Assembly (NCBI RefSeq): GCF_003856975.1
Contig: NZ_CP033107.1
Span: forward strand, 1,860,001 to 1,924,000
Direction of reading: 5' to 3'
Length of the DNA stretch: 64,000 bases
Source: Plantibacter sp. PA-3-X8
GTDB taxonomy: Bacteria; Actinomycetota; Actinomycetes; Actinomycetales; Microbacteriaceae
A program made the translations under genes and the position numbers. The notes under the pieces were generated by a model, which had not been told where the DNA came from, made no database searches, and worked only from the letters and a program-made list of their open reading frames with translations. This document shows positions 1-8,878 of the stretch, in pieces; positions within the stretch are counted from its first letter, which is position 1; each line of letters starts with the position of its first letter.

Positions 1-38
1 CACACCTGGAGCGCATCGGGGTCCGTCTGCCCCGGTAG
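1..38 (+). CDS. possible 3' end of an upstream gene (partial)
   Basis: Frame 3 reads HLERIGVRLPR and stops with TAG at 36-38. The codons end almost entirely in G or C, as in real genes here. The fragment is far too short to identify, and the gene would lie off the left edge. Confidence 0.35.
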   Translation, partial: HLERIGVRLPR

Positions 39-60
39 CGGGTGCCGATGGCTCGGGTGC

Positions 61-184
61 CAGCGCGGTGCGCTGGCGCGAGCGCTGGGGAACCGGCGTG
101 GGCGCGGGGCACACGCGTGAGCGCGGGCCTCCGGAGACCCGCGCCCACGCGTCAGACCCGCGGTGACGTCAGCGCACCGCGCTG
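61..184. repeat. GC-rich inverted-repeat element, copy A
   Basis: The ends are CAGCGCGGTGCGCTG (61-75) and its exact reverse complement CAGCGCACCGCGCTG (170-184). A second dyad built on GCGCGGG/CCCGCGC lies inside at about 116-152. Related elements occur at 3087-3176 and 53018-53122. It lies between a possible plus-strand gene end and the minus-strand gene ending at 200, so it could act as a bidirectional terminator; that role is inferred. Confidence 0.7.
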
Positions 185-199
185 GCGCAACCCGGGAGG

Positions 200-862
200 T
201 CAGTCCTCGACTCGGATGCCGAACTGCTCGGCGAACATCGCCGCGAGCTCGCCGACCTGGAACGGAGTCATCGTCGCGCCCCGCAGATGCTCGATGCCGG
301 CGATGCGCCGGAGCTCGAGCGTCCGGAGGTCGACGTCGGTGAGCCTCGCCCGCGTGACGTCGAGACTGTTGAGGGTGCAGTCGACGAACCGCACCCGGGT
401 GGCCGTCGCATCGGCGAGGTCCAGTTCGTCGATCGTGCAGTCCTCGAACAGGACGTCCTGCAGGACAGCACCTCGCAGGTTGACGAACCCGAGCTTGCAC
501 CCGGTGACCCGCACCGACTGCCAGTTCGCGTCGTAGCAGTCGGCGGAACCGACCCGGGAGCCCTCCAGCTCGACGTCGCGCAGCCGAATCCGAGGGGCGA
601 GGAGGATGGGCGCGTCCCATCGTTCGAGCCGGGTGTCGAGGAACGACGCCGCCCGGAAGTCGGTCTGGTCGGCTCGAATGCCGGTGAGCAAGGACTCAGA
701 GATCGTGATGCCCGAGAGGTCGCGGTGCGACAGGTCGAGGTCGGCGAACCGCAGGCCTTCGACGCTGTCGTGCGCGTCGAGGGCGCCCTCGTCGCCGTCG
801 GTCAATCCGATGAGACGGACGGGGTCGAGCCGTGGTGCCGTCGTTCCGGTGCGTTTCGCCAT
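200..862 (-). CDS. pentapeptide-repeat protein
   Basis: This 220-residue protein has successive A(D/N)LXX-like pentads from about residue 35 to 195, such as LRFADLDLSHRDLSG and FVNLRGAVLQDVLFEDC. Such repeats fold into a right-handed quadrilateral beta-helix. No signal peptide or membrane segment is visible, so it should be cytoplasmic. Family members include DNA-mimicking gyrase protectors such as MfpA, but many have no known role and nothing here singles out that function. The ATG at 862 is preceded by a GGGAGA-like ribosome site, and a TAGGCT -10-like hexamer lies about 45 nt further upstream, giving a short leader. Confidence 0.8.
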   Translation of the reverse strand: MAKRTGTTAPRLDPVRLIGLTDGDEGALDAHDSVEGLRFADLDLSHRDLSGITISESLLTGIRADQTDFRAASFLDTRLERWDAPILLAPRIRLRDVELEGSRVGSADCYDANWQSVRVTGCKLGFVNLRGAVLQDVLFEDCTIDELDLADATATRVRFVDCTLNSLDVTRARLTDVDLRTLELRRIAGIEHLRGATMTPFQVGELAAMFAEQFGIRVED

Positions 863-944
863 GCCGTGTTCTCCCGATGCCCGTGCGTGATGGGGTGATC
901 CGGCCAGCCTAGGGGCGGCCGCCGACGGGCTTCCGAGCCACCGC

Positions 945-1250
945 TCAGCTCGCTGTGAACCGACCGGGGAGGAATGGCAGGAGTGGAGCGCGGTAGACGA
1001 GCGACGTGTCGACGCCGGCGGTCAAGGTGGTCCGGGCCGCGCCGTACCGCCAGACCCGGTTGAACAGGAAGACCTCGAAGGAGACGTCCGTCCCGCCGAC
1101 CTGCCAGCTCCCCGTGCCCCACTGCGCCGGCTGGCCGCGCCCGTCGAACACCACCGTCGGACGCTGGAGGGCGCCGTACCAGGGACGTCGGAGTGTCACT
1201 TCGACGCGATGCTGCGTCGGCGACGGGTCCTGGGTGACTTCGCTGCTCAT
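945..1250 (-). CDS. small hypothetical protein, leaderless
   Basis: This 101-residue protein is not recognised. It contains basic and beta-prone stretches (HRVEVTLRRPWYGALQRPTVVFDG and a central GTGSWQVGGTDVSFEVFLFNRVWRYG), is rich in aromatics, and has no signal peptide or membrane helix. The reading frame is supported by GC3 bias and by a TAGGCT hexamer ending 6 nt before the ATG, the spacing seen at many starts in this window. It lies between the pentapeptide-repeat gene and the SH3-like gene on the same strand. Confidence 0.65.
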   Translation of the reverse strand: MSSEVTQDPSPTQHRVEVTLRRPWYGALQRPTVVFDGRGQPAQWGTGSWQVGGTDVSFEVFLFNRVWRYGAARTTLTAGVDTSLVYRAPLLPFLPGRFTAS

Positions 1251-1256
1251 CGGCCC

Positions 1257-1262
1257 AGCCTA
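1257..1262 (-). promoter_or_regulatory. -10 element of a leaderless start
   Basis: On the minus strand TAGGCT is followed by 6 nt and then the ATG at 1250, so transcription should begin at or next to the start codon. Confidence 0.55.
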
Positions 1263-1511
1263 GGGCGAGCGGCGGCGTTCCCGTGGTGCCGGTGCCGGCG
1301 GGACGCGCTTCGCCGCGATGACGTCGGCGTCGGCGATCACGACCGGTCCGCGCTTGGTCTCGACCGTGCAGCCCGTGTCCGACCGCTCGACGAGCTCGCC
1401 GAGGGCGTCGGTCGCACCCGCCTCGGCGCCTTCGGGCAGCGCGAACCGCACGACGACCCGCGAACCGAGCGGTGCCTCCCGGAGGAAGCGGACGGCGTCC
1501 GGACCGATCAT
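1260..1511 (-). CDS. stand-alone SH3-like domain resembling the N-terminus of actinobacterial GNAT enzymes
   Basis: From the ATG at 1511 the product is 83 residues. The pattern RVVVRFALPEG...TDALGELVE...TVETKRGPVVI...DVIAAKRVP resembles the small beta-barrel that precedes the acetyltransferase domain in many actinobacterial GNAT proteins, but no acetyltransferase domain follows. The longer frame starting at 1607 would overlap the 3' end of the SDR gene and adds low-complexity sequence. ATG 1511 has a GAGG about 8 nt upstream; a GTG at 1529 is the alternative. It lies 34 nt downstream of the SDR gene, probably on the same transcript. Function unknown. Confidence 0.6.
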   Translation of the reverse strand: MIGPDAVRFLREAPLGSRVVVRFALPEGAEAGATDALGELVERSDTGCTVETKRGPVVIADADVIAAKRVPPAPAPRERRRSP

Positions 1512-1545
1512 CGCCTGGACCTCGACCACGACCGCGCGTCGAAGC

Positions 1546-3039
1546 TCACCAGGAGCTCGGGCGGTAGTCCTTGAGGAAGACGCCGAAGAGGTTCTCGCCG
1601 GCCTCACCGCGGACGATCGGGTCGTACACTCGCGCCGCGCCGTCGACGAGGTCGAGCGGGGCGTGGAAGCCCTCCTCCGCCAGTCGCACCTTGGTCGGGT
1701 GCGGGCGCTCGTCGGTGATCCAGCCGGTGTCGACGCTCGTCATCAGGATGCCGTCGGTCTCGAACATCTCCCGCGCGCTCGTCCGGGTGAGCATGTTCAG
1801 CGCGGCCTTCGCCATGTTCGTGTGCGGGTGGCCCGGGCCCTTGTACCCGCGACCGAAGACGCCCTCCATCGCGGAGACGTTGACCACGTAGGTGCGCGGG
1901 AAGTCGGATGCGGCCATCGAGGCACGCAGGCGACTGATGAGGATGAACGGGGCGGTGGCGTTCGCCAGCTGGACCTCGAGCATCTCGATGGGCTCGACCT
2001 GGTCGACGTTCTGCACCCAGCTGTTGCTGTGGTCGACGTCGGGCACGAGTCCACCGGCGTCGATCGCGGTACCGGCGGCGAGGCGTTCGAGCGAGGACGA
2101 CCCGGCCGTCATGGCCGCCTCGGTGAGGGCGTCGGCCTTGGCGGCCGCAGCGGCGAGGATCGGGTGCGCGGACACCGACGCCGCGAGCGACAGCGGGTGT
2201 GCGTCGTTCGTGTGGCCGAAGGTGACGAGCTCGGGCAGCGGGCCGTCGGGCAGCGGGGCGAGCTCCGCGTCGACGAGCGGCTGGTACGCGCCCTTCGTGC
2301 GGCGGACCGTCTGCGCGGCGTTGTTGATGAGGATGTCGAGCGGACCCTGCTCAGCCACGGAGTCCGCGAGGGCGATGACCTGGGCCGGGTCGCGGAGGTC
2401 GATGCCGACGACGCGCAGGCGGTGCAGCCAGTCGGCGCTGTCAGGGAGCGCGCTGAAGCGTCGGACGGCGTCGCGTGGGAACCGCGTCGTGATGGTGGTG
2501 TGTGCACCGTCGCGCAGGAGTCGCAGCGCGATGTACATGCCGATCTTCGCGCGGCCACCCGTGAGGAGGGCGCGCTTGCCGGTGAGGTCGGTGCGGGCGT
2601 CGCGCTTCGCGTGGCTCATCGCCGCGCACTGCGGGCAGAGCTGGTGGTAGAACGCGTCGACCGTCGTGTACGGCTGCTTGCAGATGTAGCAGTTGCGCGG
2701 CACCAGCAGCTCGCCGGCGGTCGGAGCCGTCGTGGTGGTGGCGAGCGGAATGCCCCGCGTCTCGTCGTCGATGCGGTCGGGGGCGCCCGTCGCGGTGGCG
2801 GCGATCACGGCGCGGTCGGCGTCGGCGATCCGGGCCCGACGGTCGAGTCGGCGCTCCTTCTTGACCGCCTTGAACATCTTGGCGGTGGCGCGGCGCACCT
2901 GGAGGTAGTCGGGGTGCTCCTCGTCCATCGTCGCCATGGTCTGGAGGACGCGCAGTGTGACCTCGAGATCGGTGGGATCGATGCCCGCGTCGTCGCCGGG
3001 AGCGTGGTTCGCAGGCTCGTCGTGGGGGAGAGAGGTCAT
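1546..3039 (-). CDS. SDR-family oxidoreductase-like protein with an N-terminal zinc ribbon
   Basis: This 497-residue protein is twice the size of a classical SDR. Residues 1-110 are a charged extension. Cys117, Cys120, Cys135 and Cys138 form a likely zinc ribbon. The Rossmann domain begins at about 155 with TGGRAKIG (160-167) and has NNAA (239-242) and a VNVSA serine (389). A long insert follows NNAA. The catalytic YxxxK site is altered: the sequence is HPHTNMAKAALN, so Thr407 stands where Tyr is expected, with Lys411 retained. It could therefore bind NAD(P) but work by an unusual mechanism or not as a dehydrogenase. It appears to be transcribed leaderless from TAGAAT. Confidence 0.8.
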   Translation of the reverse strand: MTSLPHDEPANHAPGDDAGIDPTDLEVTLRVLQTMATMDEEHPDYLQVRRATAKMFKAVKKERRLDRRARIADADRAVIAATATGAPDRIDDETRGIPLATTTTAPTAGELLVPRNCYICKQPYTTVDAFYHQLCPQCAAMSHAKRDARTDLTGKRALLTGGRAKIGMYIALRLLRDGAHTTITTRFPRDAVRRFSALPDSADWLHRLRVVGIDLRDPAQVIALADSVAEQGPLDILINNAAQTVRRTKGAYQPLVDAELAPLPDGPLPELVTFGHTNDAHPLSLAASVSAHPILAAAAAKADALTEAAMTAGSSSLERLAAGTAIDAGGLVPDVDHSNSWVQNVDQVEPIEMLEVQLANATAPFILISRLRASMAASDFPRTYVVNVSAMEGVFGRGYKGPGHPHTNMAKAALNMLTRTSAREMFETDGILMTSVDTGWITDERPHPTKVRLAEEGFHAPLDLVDGAARVYDPIVRGEAGENLFGVFLKDYRPSSW

Positions 3040-3045
3040 TGCTTC

Positions 3046-3051
3046 ATTCTA
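3046..3051 (-). promoter_or_regulatory. -10 element of a leaderless start
   Basis: TAGAAT on the minus strand ends 6 nt before the ATG at 3039 of the zinc-ribbon SDR gene. Confidence 0.55.
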
Positions 3052-3086
3052 CGAGCCGCCGGACGTGCCTCGGGCGGTGCTGTGGT

Positions 3087-3176
3087 CAGCGCGGGGCGCT
3101 GGACCGACCGCGACCCACAGGTGTGGAGGGGCGCGCTCACGTCGGAGACCCGCGCTCGCGTCAGCGCACCGCGCTG
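3087..3176. repeat. GC-rich inverted-repeat element, copy B
   Basis: It is flanked by CAGCGCGGGGCGCTG (one mismatch to the family end) and CAGCGCACCGCGCTG (3162-3176), with the shared interior GGAGACCCGCGCTCGCGTC. It lies between two divergent genes, so at this site it cannot serve as a simple terminator. It also contains the dyad CCACAGGTGTGG, found again near 56750. Confidence 0.65.
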
Positions 3177-3218
3177 GCCCGAGGGAAGGGTGTCCGTCGT
3201 GCGTGAGACCATGGGGCG

Positions 3219-6200
3219 ATGACTCCCGAGCCCGCACCACTGGTCGACGTGGCCGACCTCGTCCGGCTCGTCGGGCGGGTGGCGTTCGACCGCGGCCGGG
3301 TCTACGCGAGGGACGGCCGGGTCACCGCCGCCGACTGGGACCCCGACAAGCGTCGGCTCCATGGGATCGTCGAAGGCTCCACCGACGTGCCGTACGCCTG
3401 CATCGTCGACCTCGGTGACGACACCGGCGGGTTCGCTCGGATCGAAGGCAGCGCGTGCTCCTGCCCGCTCCGCGGTGACTGCAAGCACATCGTCGCCACC
3501 CTGCTGCACAGCAACGCGGCCCACCTCCGGGCCGAAGGTCGCTCCGACCGGTGGGTGGCCCCACAACGGCCGCCTTCGGGGAAGGAGGCGTCCTGGCGTT
3601 CCGACCGGCGTTGGACCGCGCCCATCAACGACCCCGCGCTCGACGAACCGGCCGAGCACCAGCCGATGTACGCCCTCGACGAGCTCGACGACCTCCCTGA
3701 CGCCTGGCGTCCGGAGGCGGAACGGCGAGCAGCGCGGTGGAACCCGAGCCCGCAGACGCCGACGGCGCCGCCCAGCTGGCGGAACCGACTCGACTCCCTC
3801 GCGGGCGACGCCGGTCGCGCCACGGCACCGACGGCCATGGGCCTGCAGTTCGAGGTCCGCGAGAGCATCCCGCGCACCGCCGAACGCTGGCGCGGACCGA
3901 CCTCCCGCACTGCCGACGGCCCGCCCGAGCCGCGGCATCCCCGCCGGATCGCCGTCCGACCCGTGGTCAGGAAGGCCGGCGGCGGCTTCGTGAAGTCGAC
4001 GATCTCGTGGACCTCGTTCACGCACCAGGGCCACCGGCTGTCGCTCGATCCGGCGCACCAGCAGTGGTTCACGCAGTTCCAGGCGCTCCTGCGTGCCACC
4101 CGTCCGCCGGCCGGTGCCTACGCCGGTGACTCGGACTGGCTCGTCCTCGACGACTTCGGCAGCCCCGTCCTCTGGCATCTGTTCGAGGAGGCGGCCCAAC
4201 TCGGGATCGAACTCGTCGGCACGCGCAAGGGCACGGTCACCCTCGGCACCACAGCCGCCATCCGGCTGGACGCCGCGCACGACGACGAGGGCGTGGTCCT
4301 CCGATCCGTCGTGACGATCGACGGCACCGACGTCGACGCCGCCACGAGCGGAGCCCTCGGCGACCACGGGCTCTACCACTACACGCTCGAACCCCAGCAG
4401 GCGCTCGTGCTCGCACCCCTCGCCGAACCGCTGACGGACGAGGCCCGCGGACTCCTCGGGCCAGGCGAGCCCGTCGTGGTCCCCGAAGCCGAGGTGGCGG
4501 AGTTCCTCGAGCACTACGTCCCACGACTCCGCCGCAGCATCTCGCTGAGTTCGACGGACGGCACCGTCGCCCTCCCCGAGATCGTGCCACCGGTGCTCGT
4601 GCTCGCGGCCTCGTTCGAACCGAAGCAGACCCTTCGCCTCGCCTGGTTCTGGCAGTACGCCCCGGCCCAGCGCGTCCCGATCGGTGGCGGCACCCCGGCG
4701 CTTGCCGCAGGGCGACCACTCGTGTCCACGGTGCCGAACGGCGCGCCGACTGACGCCGCCACCGGAGCTGCCGCAGCGGAGGTCCTCCGCGACGAACGCG
4801 CGGAACGGGCCATCCTCGACCGGGTCGGTGCCGCCATCGCCGCCGCAGCGGAACCGGAACGCCGCGCGCTCGCCGCCGGCTCGTTCGACGAGCTCACGAC
4901 CCCGGGCGTCTGGCCGCCCAGGCCGCAGGTCCTGACGGAGTTCGACGCGGCACTCGTCACCGAGCGCACCCTGCCCGTCCTCGAATCGCTCGACGACGTC
5001 CTCGTCGAGGTGTCCGGCGACCGCCCTGAGTACCGGGAGCTCACCGGCACACCTCACATCTCGGTCACCACGGTGGAGACGGAGCAGCGCGACTGGTTCG
5101 ACCTCGGGATCGTCATCCACATCGGCGAGTACAGCGTCCCCTTCGAGCCCCTCTTCAAGGCCCTCTCGAAGGGGCGCACGAAGCTGCTCATGGTCGACCA
5201 CACCTACCTCTCGCTCGAGCATCCCGCCTTCGACCGCCTGCGCGAACTGCTCACCGAGGCGGCCGCGCTCAAGGAGTGGGAGACGAAGCCGAGCATCAGC
5301 CGCTACCAGGCGAGCCTCTGGGCCGACTTCGAAGACCTCGCCGACGAGACCGAGCAGGCCGTCTCCTGGCGCGAGGCCGCAGCCGGACTCAACGCGATCG
5401 AAGCGGTCCCCGACACCCCCTTGCCGTCGGGGCTCCACGCCGACCTCCGGCCCTACCAGGTCGAGGGCTTCCGCTGGCTCGCGTTCCTCTGGCAGCACGG
5501 ACTCGGCGGCATCCTGGCCGACGACATGGGCCTCGGCAAGACGCTCCAGACGCTCGCCCTCGTCGCCCACGCGCGCGAGACCACCGGGTCCACGGCACCA
5601 CCGTTCCTCGTGGTCGCCCCGACGTCGGTCGTCTCCAACTGGGTCGCCGAGGCCACGCGCTTCGTGCCCGGCCTCGTCGTCCGCAGCATCACGGCCACGC
5701 AGGCGAAGGGCAGCGCGTCGATCGCGGACCTCGCGGCGGGCGCCGACATCGTGGTCACGAGCTATGCGCTGTTCCGGCTCGACGCAGCGGCGTACCAGGC
5801 GGTCGAGTGGTCGGGGCTCATCCTCGACGAGGCGCAGTTCGTGAAGAACCACCGCGCCAAGCTGCACGAGTGCGCCGTCGACCTCCGGGCACCGTTCAAG
5901 CTCGCGATCACCGGCACGCCCATCGAGAACACCCTCATGGAGCTGTGGTCGCTGCTGTCGATCGTCGCGCCGGGCCTGTTCGCGTCAGCGCCACGCTTCA
6001 CCGAGCACTACGTCAAGCCGATCGGCAAGGGGCTCGACTCCAGTCGGCTGCAGACCCTGCGCCGACGCATCCGACCGCTGCTCATGCGCCGGACGAAGGA
6101 GATGGTCGCGCCCGAACTGCCGCCGAAGCAGGAACAGGTGCTGCGCATCGAGCTCGCACCGGCCCACCGCAAGCTCTACGACCTCGTCCTCCAACGCGAA

Positions 6201-6836
6201 CGGCAGAAGCTCCTCGGACTCGTCGACGACCTCGACCGCAACCGGTTCATCGTGTTCCGCTCGCTCACGCTCCTCCGCATGCTCAGCCTCGACGCGAGTC
6301 TCATCGACGCCGAGGAGCACGCGGGCATCCCCTCGAGCAAGCTCGACGCACTCCTCGAACAGCTCGACGACGTCGTCGCCGAGGGGCACCGGGCGCTCAT
6401 CTTCAGCCAGTTCACGAGCTTCCTCGGCACCGCCGCTCGTCGGCTCGAGGAGCAGGGCATCGCGTACGAGTACCTCGACGGGTCCACCCGTCGTCGGGGT
6501 GAGGTCATCGACCGTTTCCGCACCGGTGACGCCCCCGTGTTCCTCATCAGCCTGAAGGCCGGCGGGTTCGGCCTCAACCTCACCGAGGCTGACTACGTCT
6601 TCCTGCTCGACCCGTGGTGGAACCCGGCAGCAGAGGCGCAGGCCATCGACCGCACGCACCGCATCGGCCAGACGGAGAACGTCATGGTCTACCGACTGGT
6701 CGCCGCCGACACGATCGAGGAGAAGGTGATGGCGCTCCAGGCGAAGAAGTCGGAGCTCTTCGCCGCGGTCCTCGACGACGACGCGGTCTTCAGCCAGGCG
6801 CTCACCGCGGAGGACATCCGGGGCCTGCTCGAATAG
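3219..6836 (+). CDS. SWIM zinc-finger SNF2-family helicase/ATPase
   Basis: This is a 1205-residue DNA-dependent ATPase of the bacterial RapA/HepA-like SNF2 type. A SWIM finger (CSCPLRGDCKH) lies at about residues 79-90, followed by a long bacterial SNF2-associated region. The ATPase core begins near 740: DDMGLGKT (Walker A) at about 768, LDEAQ (motif II) at about 870, TGTPIEN at about 893 and the C-terminal lobe ending with the arginine-finger motif HRIGQ at about 1147. Such proteins remodel protein-DNA or stalled polymerase complexes; the target is unknown. The ATG at 3219 is preceded by GACCAT plus 6 nt, a weaker version of the leaderless pattern. The N-terminus fits the SWIM family. Confidence 0.9.
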   Translation: MTPEPAPLVDVADLVRLVGRVAFDRGRVYARDGRVTAADWDPDKRRLHGIVEGSTDVPYACIVDLGDDTGGFARIEGSACSCPLRGDCKHIVATLLHSNAAHLRAEGRSDRWVAPQRPPSGKEASWRSDRRWTAPINDPALDEPAEHQPMYALDELDDLPDAWRPEAERRAARWNPSPQTPTAPPSWRNRLDSLAGDAGRATAPTAMGLQFEVRESIPRTAERWRGPTSRTADGPPEPRHPRRIAVRPVVRKAGGGFVKSTISWTSFTHQGHRLSLDPAHQQWFTQFQALLRATRPPAGAYAGDSDWLVLDDFGSPVLWHLFEEAAQLGIELVGTRKGTVTLGTTAAIRLDAAHDDEGVVLRSVVTIDGTDVDAATSGALGDHGLYHYTLEPQQALVLAPLAEPLTDEARGLLGPGEPVVVPEAEVAEFLEHYVPRLRRSISLSSTDGTVALPEIVPPVLVLAASFEPKQTLRLAWFWQYAPAQRVPIGGGTPALAAGRPLVSTVPNGAPTDAATGAAAAEVLRDERAERAILDRVGAAIAAAAEPERRALAAGSFDELTTPGVWPPRPQVLTEFDAALVTERTLPVLESLDDVLVEVSGDRPEYRELTGTPHISVTTVETEQRDWFDLGIVIHIGEYSVPFEPLFKALSKGRTKLLMVDHTYLSLEHPAFDRLRELLTEAAALKEWETKPSISRYQASLWADFEDLADETEQAVSWREAAAGLNAIEAVPDTPLPSGLHADLRPYQVEGFRWLAFLWQHGLGGILADDMGLGKTLQTLALVAHARETTGSTAPPFLVVAPTSVVSNWVAEATRFVPGLVVRSITATQAKGSASIADLAAGADIVVTSYALFRLDAAAYQAVEWSGLILDEAQFVKNHRAKLHECAVDLRAPFKLAITGTPIENTLMELWSLLSIVAPGLFASAPRFTEHYVKPIGKGLDSSRLQTLRRRIRPLLMRRTKEMVAPELPPKQEQVLRIELAPAHRKLYDLVLQRERQKLLGLVDDLDRNRFIVFRSLTLLRMLSLDASLIDAEEHAGIPSSKLDALLEQLDDVVAEGHRALIFSQFTSFLGTAARRLEEQGIAYEYLDGSTRRRGEVIDRFRTGDAPVFLISLKAGGFGLNLTEADYVFLLDPWWNPAAEAQAIDRTHRIGQTENVMVYRLVAADTIEEKVMALQAKKSELFAAVLDDDAVFSQALTAEDIRGLLE

Positions 6837-6886
6837 CTTCCCGGCACCCGCGACAGCCGTCGGGATGGGGTCGGTCGAGCGACCGA

Positions 6887-6892
6887 TAGCCT
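6887..6892 (+). promoter_or_regulatory. -10 element of a leaderless start
   Basis: TAGCCT ends 7 nt before the ATG at 6900, matching the leaderless pattern of this genome. Confidence 0.5.
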
Positions 6893-6899
6893 GATCGCT

Positions 6900-8636
6900 A
6901 TGGAACTCGGGGTGTATGCGGTCGTCGGCATCGCGGTGATCGTCGCCGTCGCGGCCTTCTCCCGCAAGCTCGGCGTCGCCGCGCCGATCATCCTCGTGAT
7001 CGTCGGTGTCGGGCTCTCGTACCTCCCGGGCGTCCCGGAGATCGAGGTCGAACCGGAACTCGTGCTCGACGTCGTCCTGCCGCCGATCCTCTACGCCGCG
7101 GCGATCAGCGTCCCGATCATGGACTTCCGCCGGAACCTCGCCACCATCACGAGTCTGTCCGTCGTGCTCGTCATCGTCACCGCCTTCGGTGCCGGCTTCC
7201 TCCTCTTCAGCCTCCTGCCCGACCTCAACCTCGCCGCCGCCATCGCCCTCGGCGCGATCATCAGCCCGCCCGACGCGGTCGCGGCGACCTCCATCGGACG
7301 CCGTCTCGGCCTCCCGCCCCGCCTCCTGACCGTGCTCGAGGGCGAGGGGCTCGTGAACGACGCGACCGCGCTCGTGCTCCTCCGATCGGCGAGCGCTGCG
7401 GCGGCCGGCGGCATGCTCACGCCGTGGGCGACGGTCGGCGACTTCGTCTACGCGGTCGTGCTTGCGATCATCGTCGGTTTCATCGCCGGGTACGTCACCG
7501 TCTGGCTGCGGTCGAAGCTCAACGACTCCGTCCTCGACACCGCGATCTCCATCGCCGTCCCCTTCGTGGCGTTCATGCCGACCGAGGCGCTCGGTGGGTC
7601 CGGCGTGCTGGCCGTCGTCATCGCCGGCCTGTACACGGGGCACGCGAGCTCGGCCGCGTTCTCGGCCCAGGCGCGGATCAGCGACCGCATCAACTGGCGG
7701 ACCATCCAGTTCCTGCTCGAGAACGCCGTGTTCCTCCTCATCGGACTCGAGATCCGGACGCTCATCGGCGCCGTCGACGCCGAGATCCTGTCCGTCGAGG
7801 AGTCCATCGGGATCGGTCTCGTCGCGACGGCCGCGCTCATCGCGCTGCGGTTCCTGTGGGTGGGTCCGCTGGTGCTCGGGCTCCGTGCACGAGAACGCTG
7901 GGCCGAGCGGCAGACCCTGCAACGGTGGCTGTCGATGGGGTACTCGGAACGGTTCCCGAGACAGAACCGCCGATGGCATCGACGGCGGCGTCGGGAGCGC
8001 GCCTACGAGCGGCAGCGCGCCGACCTCGAGCAGCTGCGGCTGGAGCAGATCGACTGGCGGGGTGGCGTCATCCTCAGCTGGTCGGGCATGCGCGGCGTCG
8101 TGACGCTCGCCGCGGCACAGTCACTGCCGCAGAGCACCCCGTACCGCGAGCAGCTCGTCCTCATCGCCTTCACGGTCGCCGTCGTGACGCTCGTCGTCCA
8201 GGGCGGCACACTGCCGTGGCTCATCCGGCTGCTCAAGGTGCAGGGGATCGACGAGTCCGAGGACCGTCGACAGCTCGCGACCCTGCTCGACGAGATCAGC
8301 TACGCGGGCATCAGTGTGCTGGAGGACCCGGCCTCGGCGGTCGGCATCGAGGAGGAGATCGACCCCGATCTGCTCGAACGCGTCCGGCAGTCGACGTTCC
8401 TGCGGGCGGAAGCCGCCTGGGAACGCTCGCGCGAGTCGGTCTCGCCGAGTGAGACGCACGCCGAGACACCGCACCGGCTCTACCGCCAGCTGCGCCTCGC
8501 CGTCGTGCAGGCCGAGCGTGAGCGGCTCCTCGACGCCCGGGCGCGCGGTGCGTACCCGTCGCGCATCCTCGCCGAGGCGCAGACGATGCTCGACATCGAG
8601 GAGACGCGCCTGCGGCCGCCTCGTGCCGACCACTAG
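6900..8636 (+). CDS. CPA1-family Na+/H+ antiporter
   Basis: This 578-residue membrane protein has about twelve hydrophobic helices in its first 430 residues, then a roughly 150-residue charged cytoplasmic tail. Family signatures are ALGAIISPPDAVAA (about 118-131, the ion-binding Asp region) and EGEGLVNDATALV (about 145-157). A basic loop at about 330-380 interrupts the core. It should exchange monovalent cations for protons and support pH or sodium homeostasis. It is transcribed alone. The C-terminal tail (helical, acidic and basic) may be regulatory. Substrate preference (Na+ or K+) cannot be read from the sequence. Confidence 0.9.
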   Translation: MELGVYAVVGIAVIVAVAAFSRKLGVAAPIILVIVGVGLSYLPGVPEIEVEPELVLDVVLPPILYAAAISVPIMDFRRNLATITSLSVVLVIVTAFGAGFLLFSLLPDLNLAAAIALGAIISPPDAVAATSIGRRLGLPPRLLTVLEGEGLVNDATALVLLRSASAAAAGGMLTPWATVGDFVYAVVLAIIVGFIAGYVTVWLRSKLNDSVLDTAISIAVPFVAFMPTEALGGSGVLAVVIAGLYTGHASSAAFSAQARISDRINWRTIQFLLENAVFLLIGLEIRTLIGAVDAEILSVEESIGIGLVATAALIALRFLWVGPLVLGLRARERWAERQTLQRWLSMGYSERFPRQNRRWHRRRRRERAYERQRADLEQLRLEQIDWRGGVILSWSGMRGVVTLAAAQSLPQSTPYREQLVLIAFTVAVVTLVVQGGTLPWLIRLLKVQGIDESEDRRQLATLLDEISYAGISVLEDPASAVGIEEEIDPDLLERVRQSTFLRAEAAWERSRESVSPSETHAETPHRLYRQLRLAVVQAERERLLDARARGAYPSRILAEAQTMLDIEETRLRPPRADH

Positions 8637-8649
8637 GGCTGCTTGACCG

Positions 8650-8713
8650 TTCTCAGGAGTCCTCCGGTGCGCCGCCCGACAGACGGATCGACACGCCGAC
8701 GAACTCCTGAGAA
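8650..8713. terminator. hairpin, first copy
   Basis: The arms are TTCTCAGGAGT (8650-8660) and ACTCCTGAGAA (8703-8713), with further GC pairing inside. It sits between the antiporter gene (+) and the peptide gene (-), so it may terminate both. There is no clear T-run. Confidence 0.5.
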
Positions 8714-8801
8714 AGGGTCGTTGCGGTCAGGAACTCGGGCCGGGGTTGGTGATGTTGGCGACGCACTCCGCCTCGCGCCGACGGCTGAAGCTGCTTGACC
8801 G

Positions 8802-8865
8802 TTCTCAGGAGTCCTCCGGCGCGCCGCCCGGGAAACGGACCGACGCGCCGGCGAACTCCTGAGAA
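8802..8865. terminator. hairpin, second copy
   Basis: It has the same 11-bp outer arms (8802-8812 and 8855-8865) plus an inner perfect 8-bp pair CCGGCGCG/CGCGCCGG (8816-8823 with 8844-8851). It lies just past the stop codon of the peptide gene at 8879 and is a likely terminator for it. Confidence 0.55.
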
Positions 8866-8878
8866 AGGGTCGTTGCGG

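Noticed and set aside
3036-5867. Long minus-strand open frame of 943 codons
   Set aside because: It runs antisense through the SNF2-type helicase, has low-complexity R/E/G/V composition and no family motif; it is a GC-driven shadow.
5985-7979. Minus-strand open frame of 664 codons
   Set aside because: Antisense to the helicase and antiporter genes, with D/E/R-rich shadow composition.
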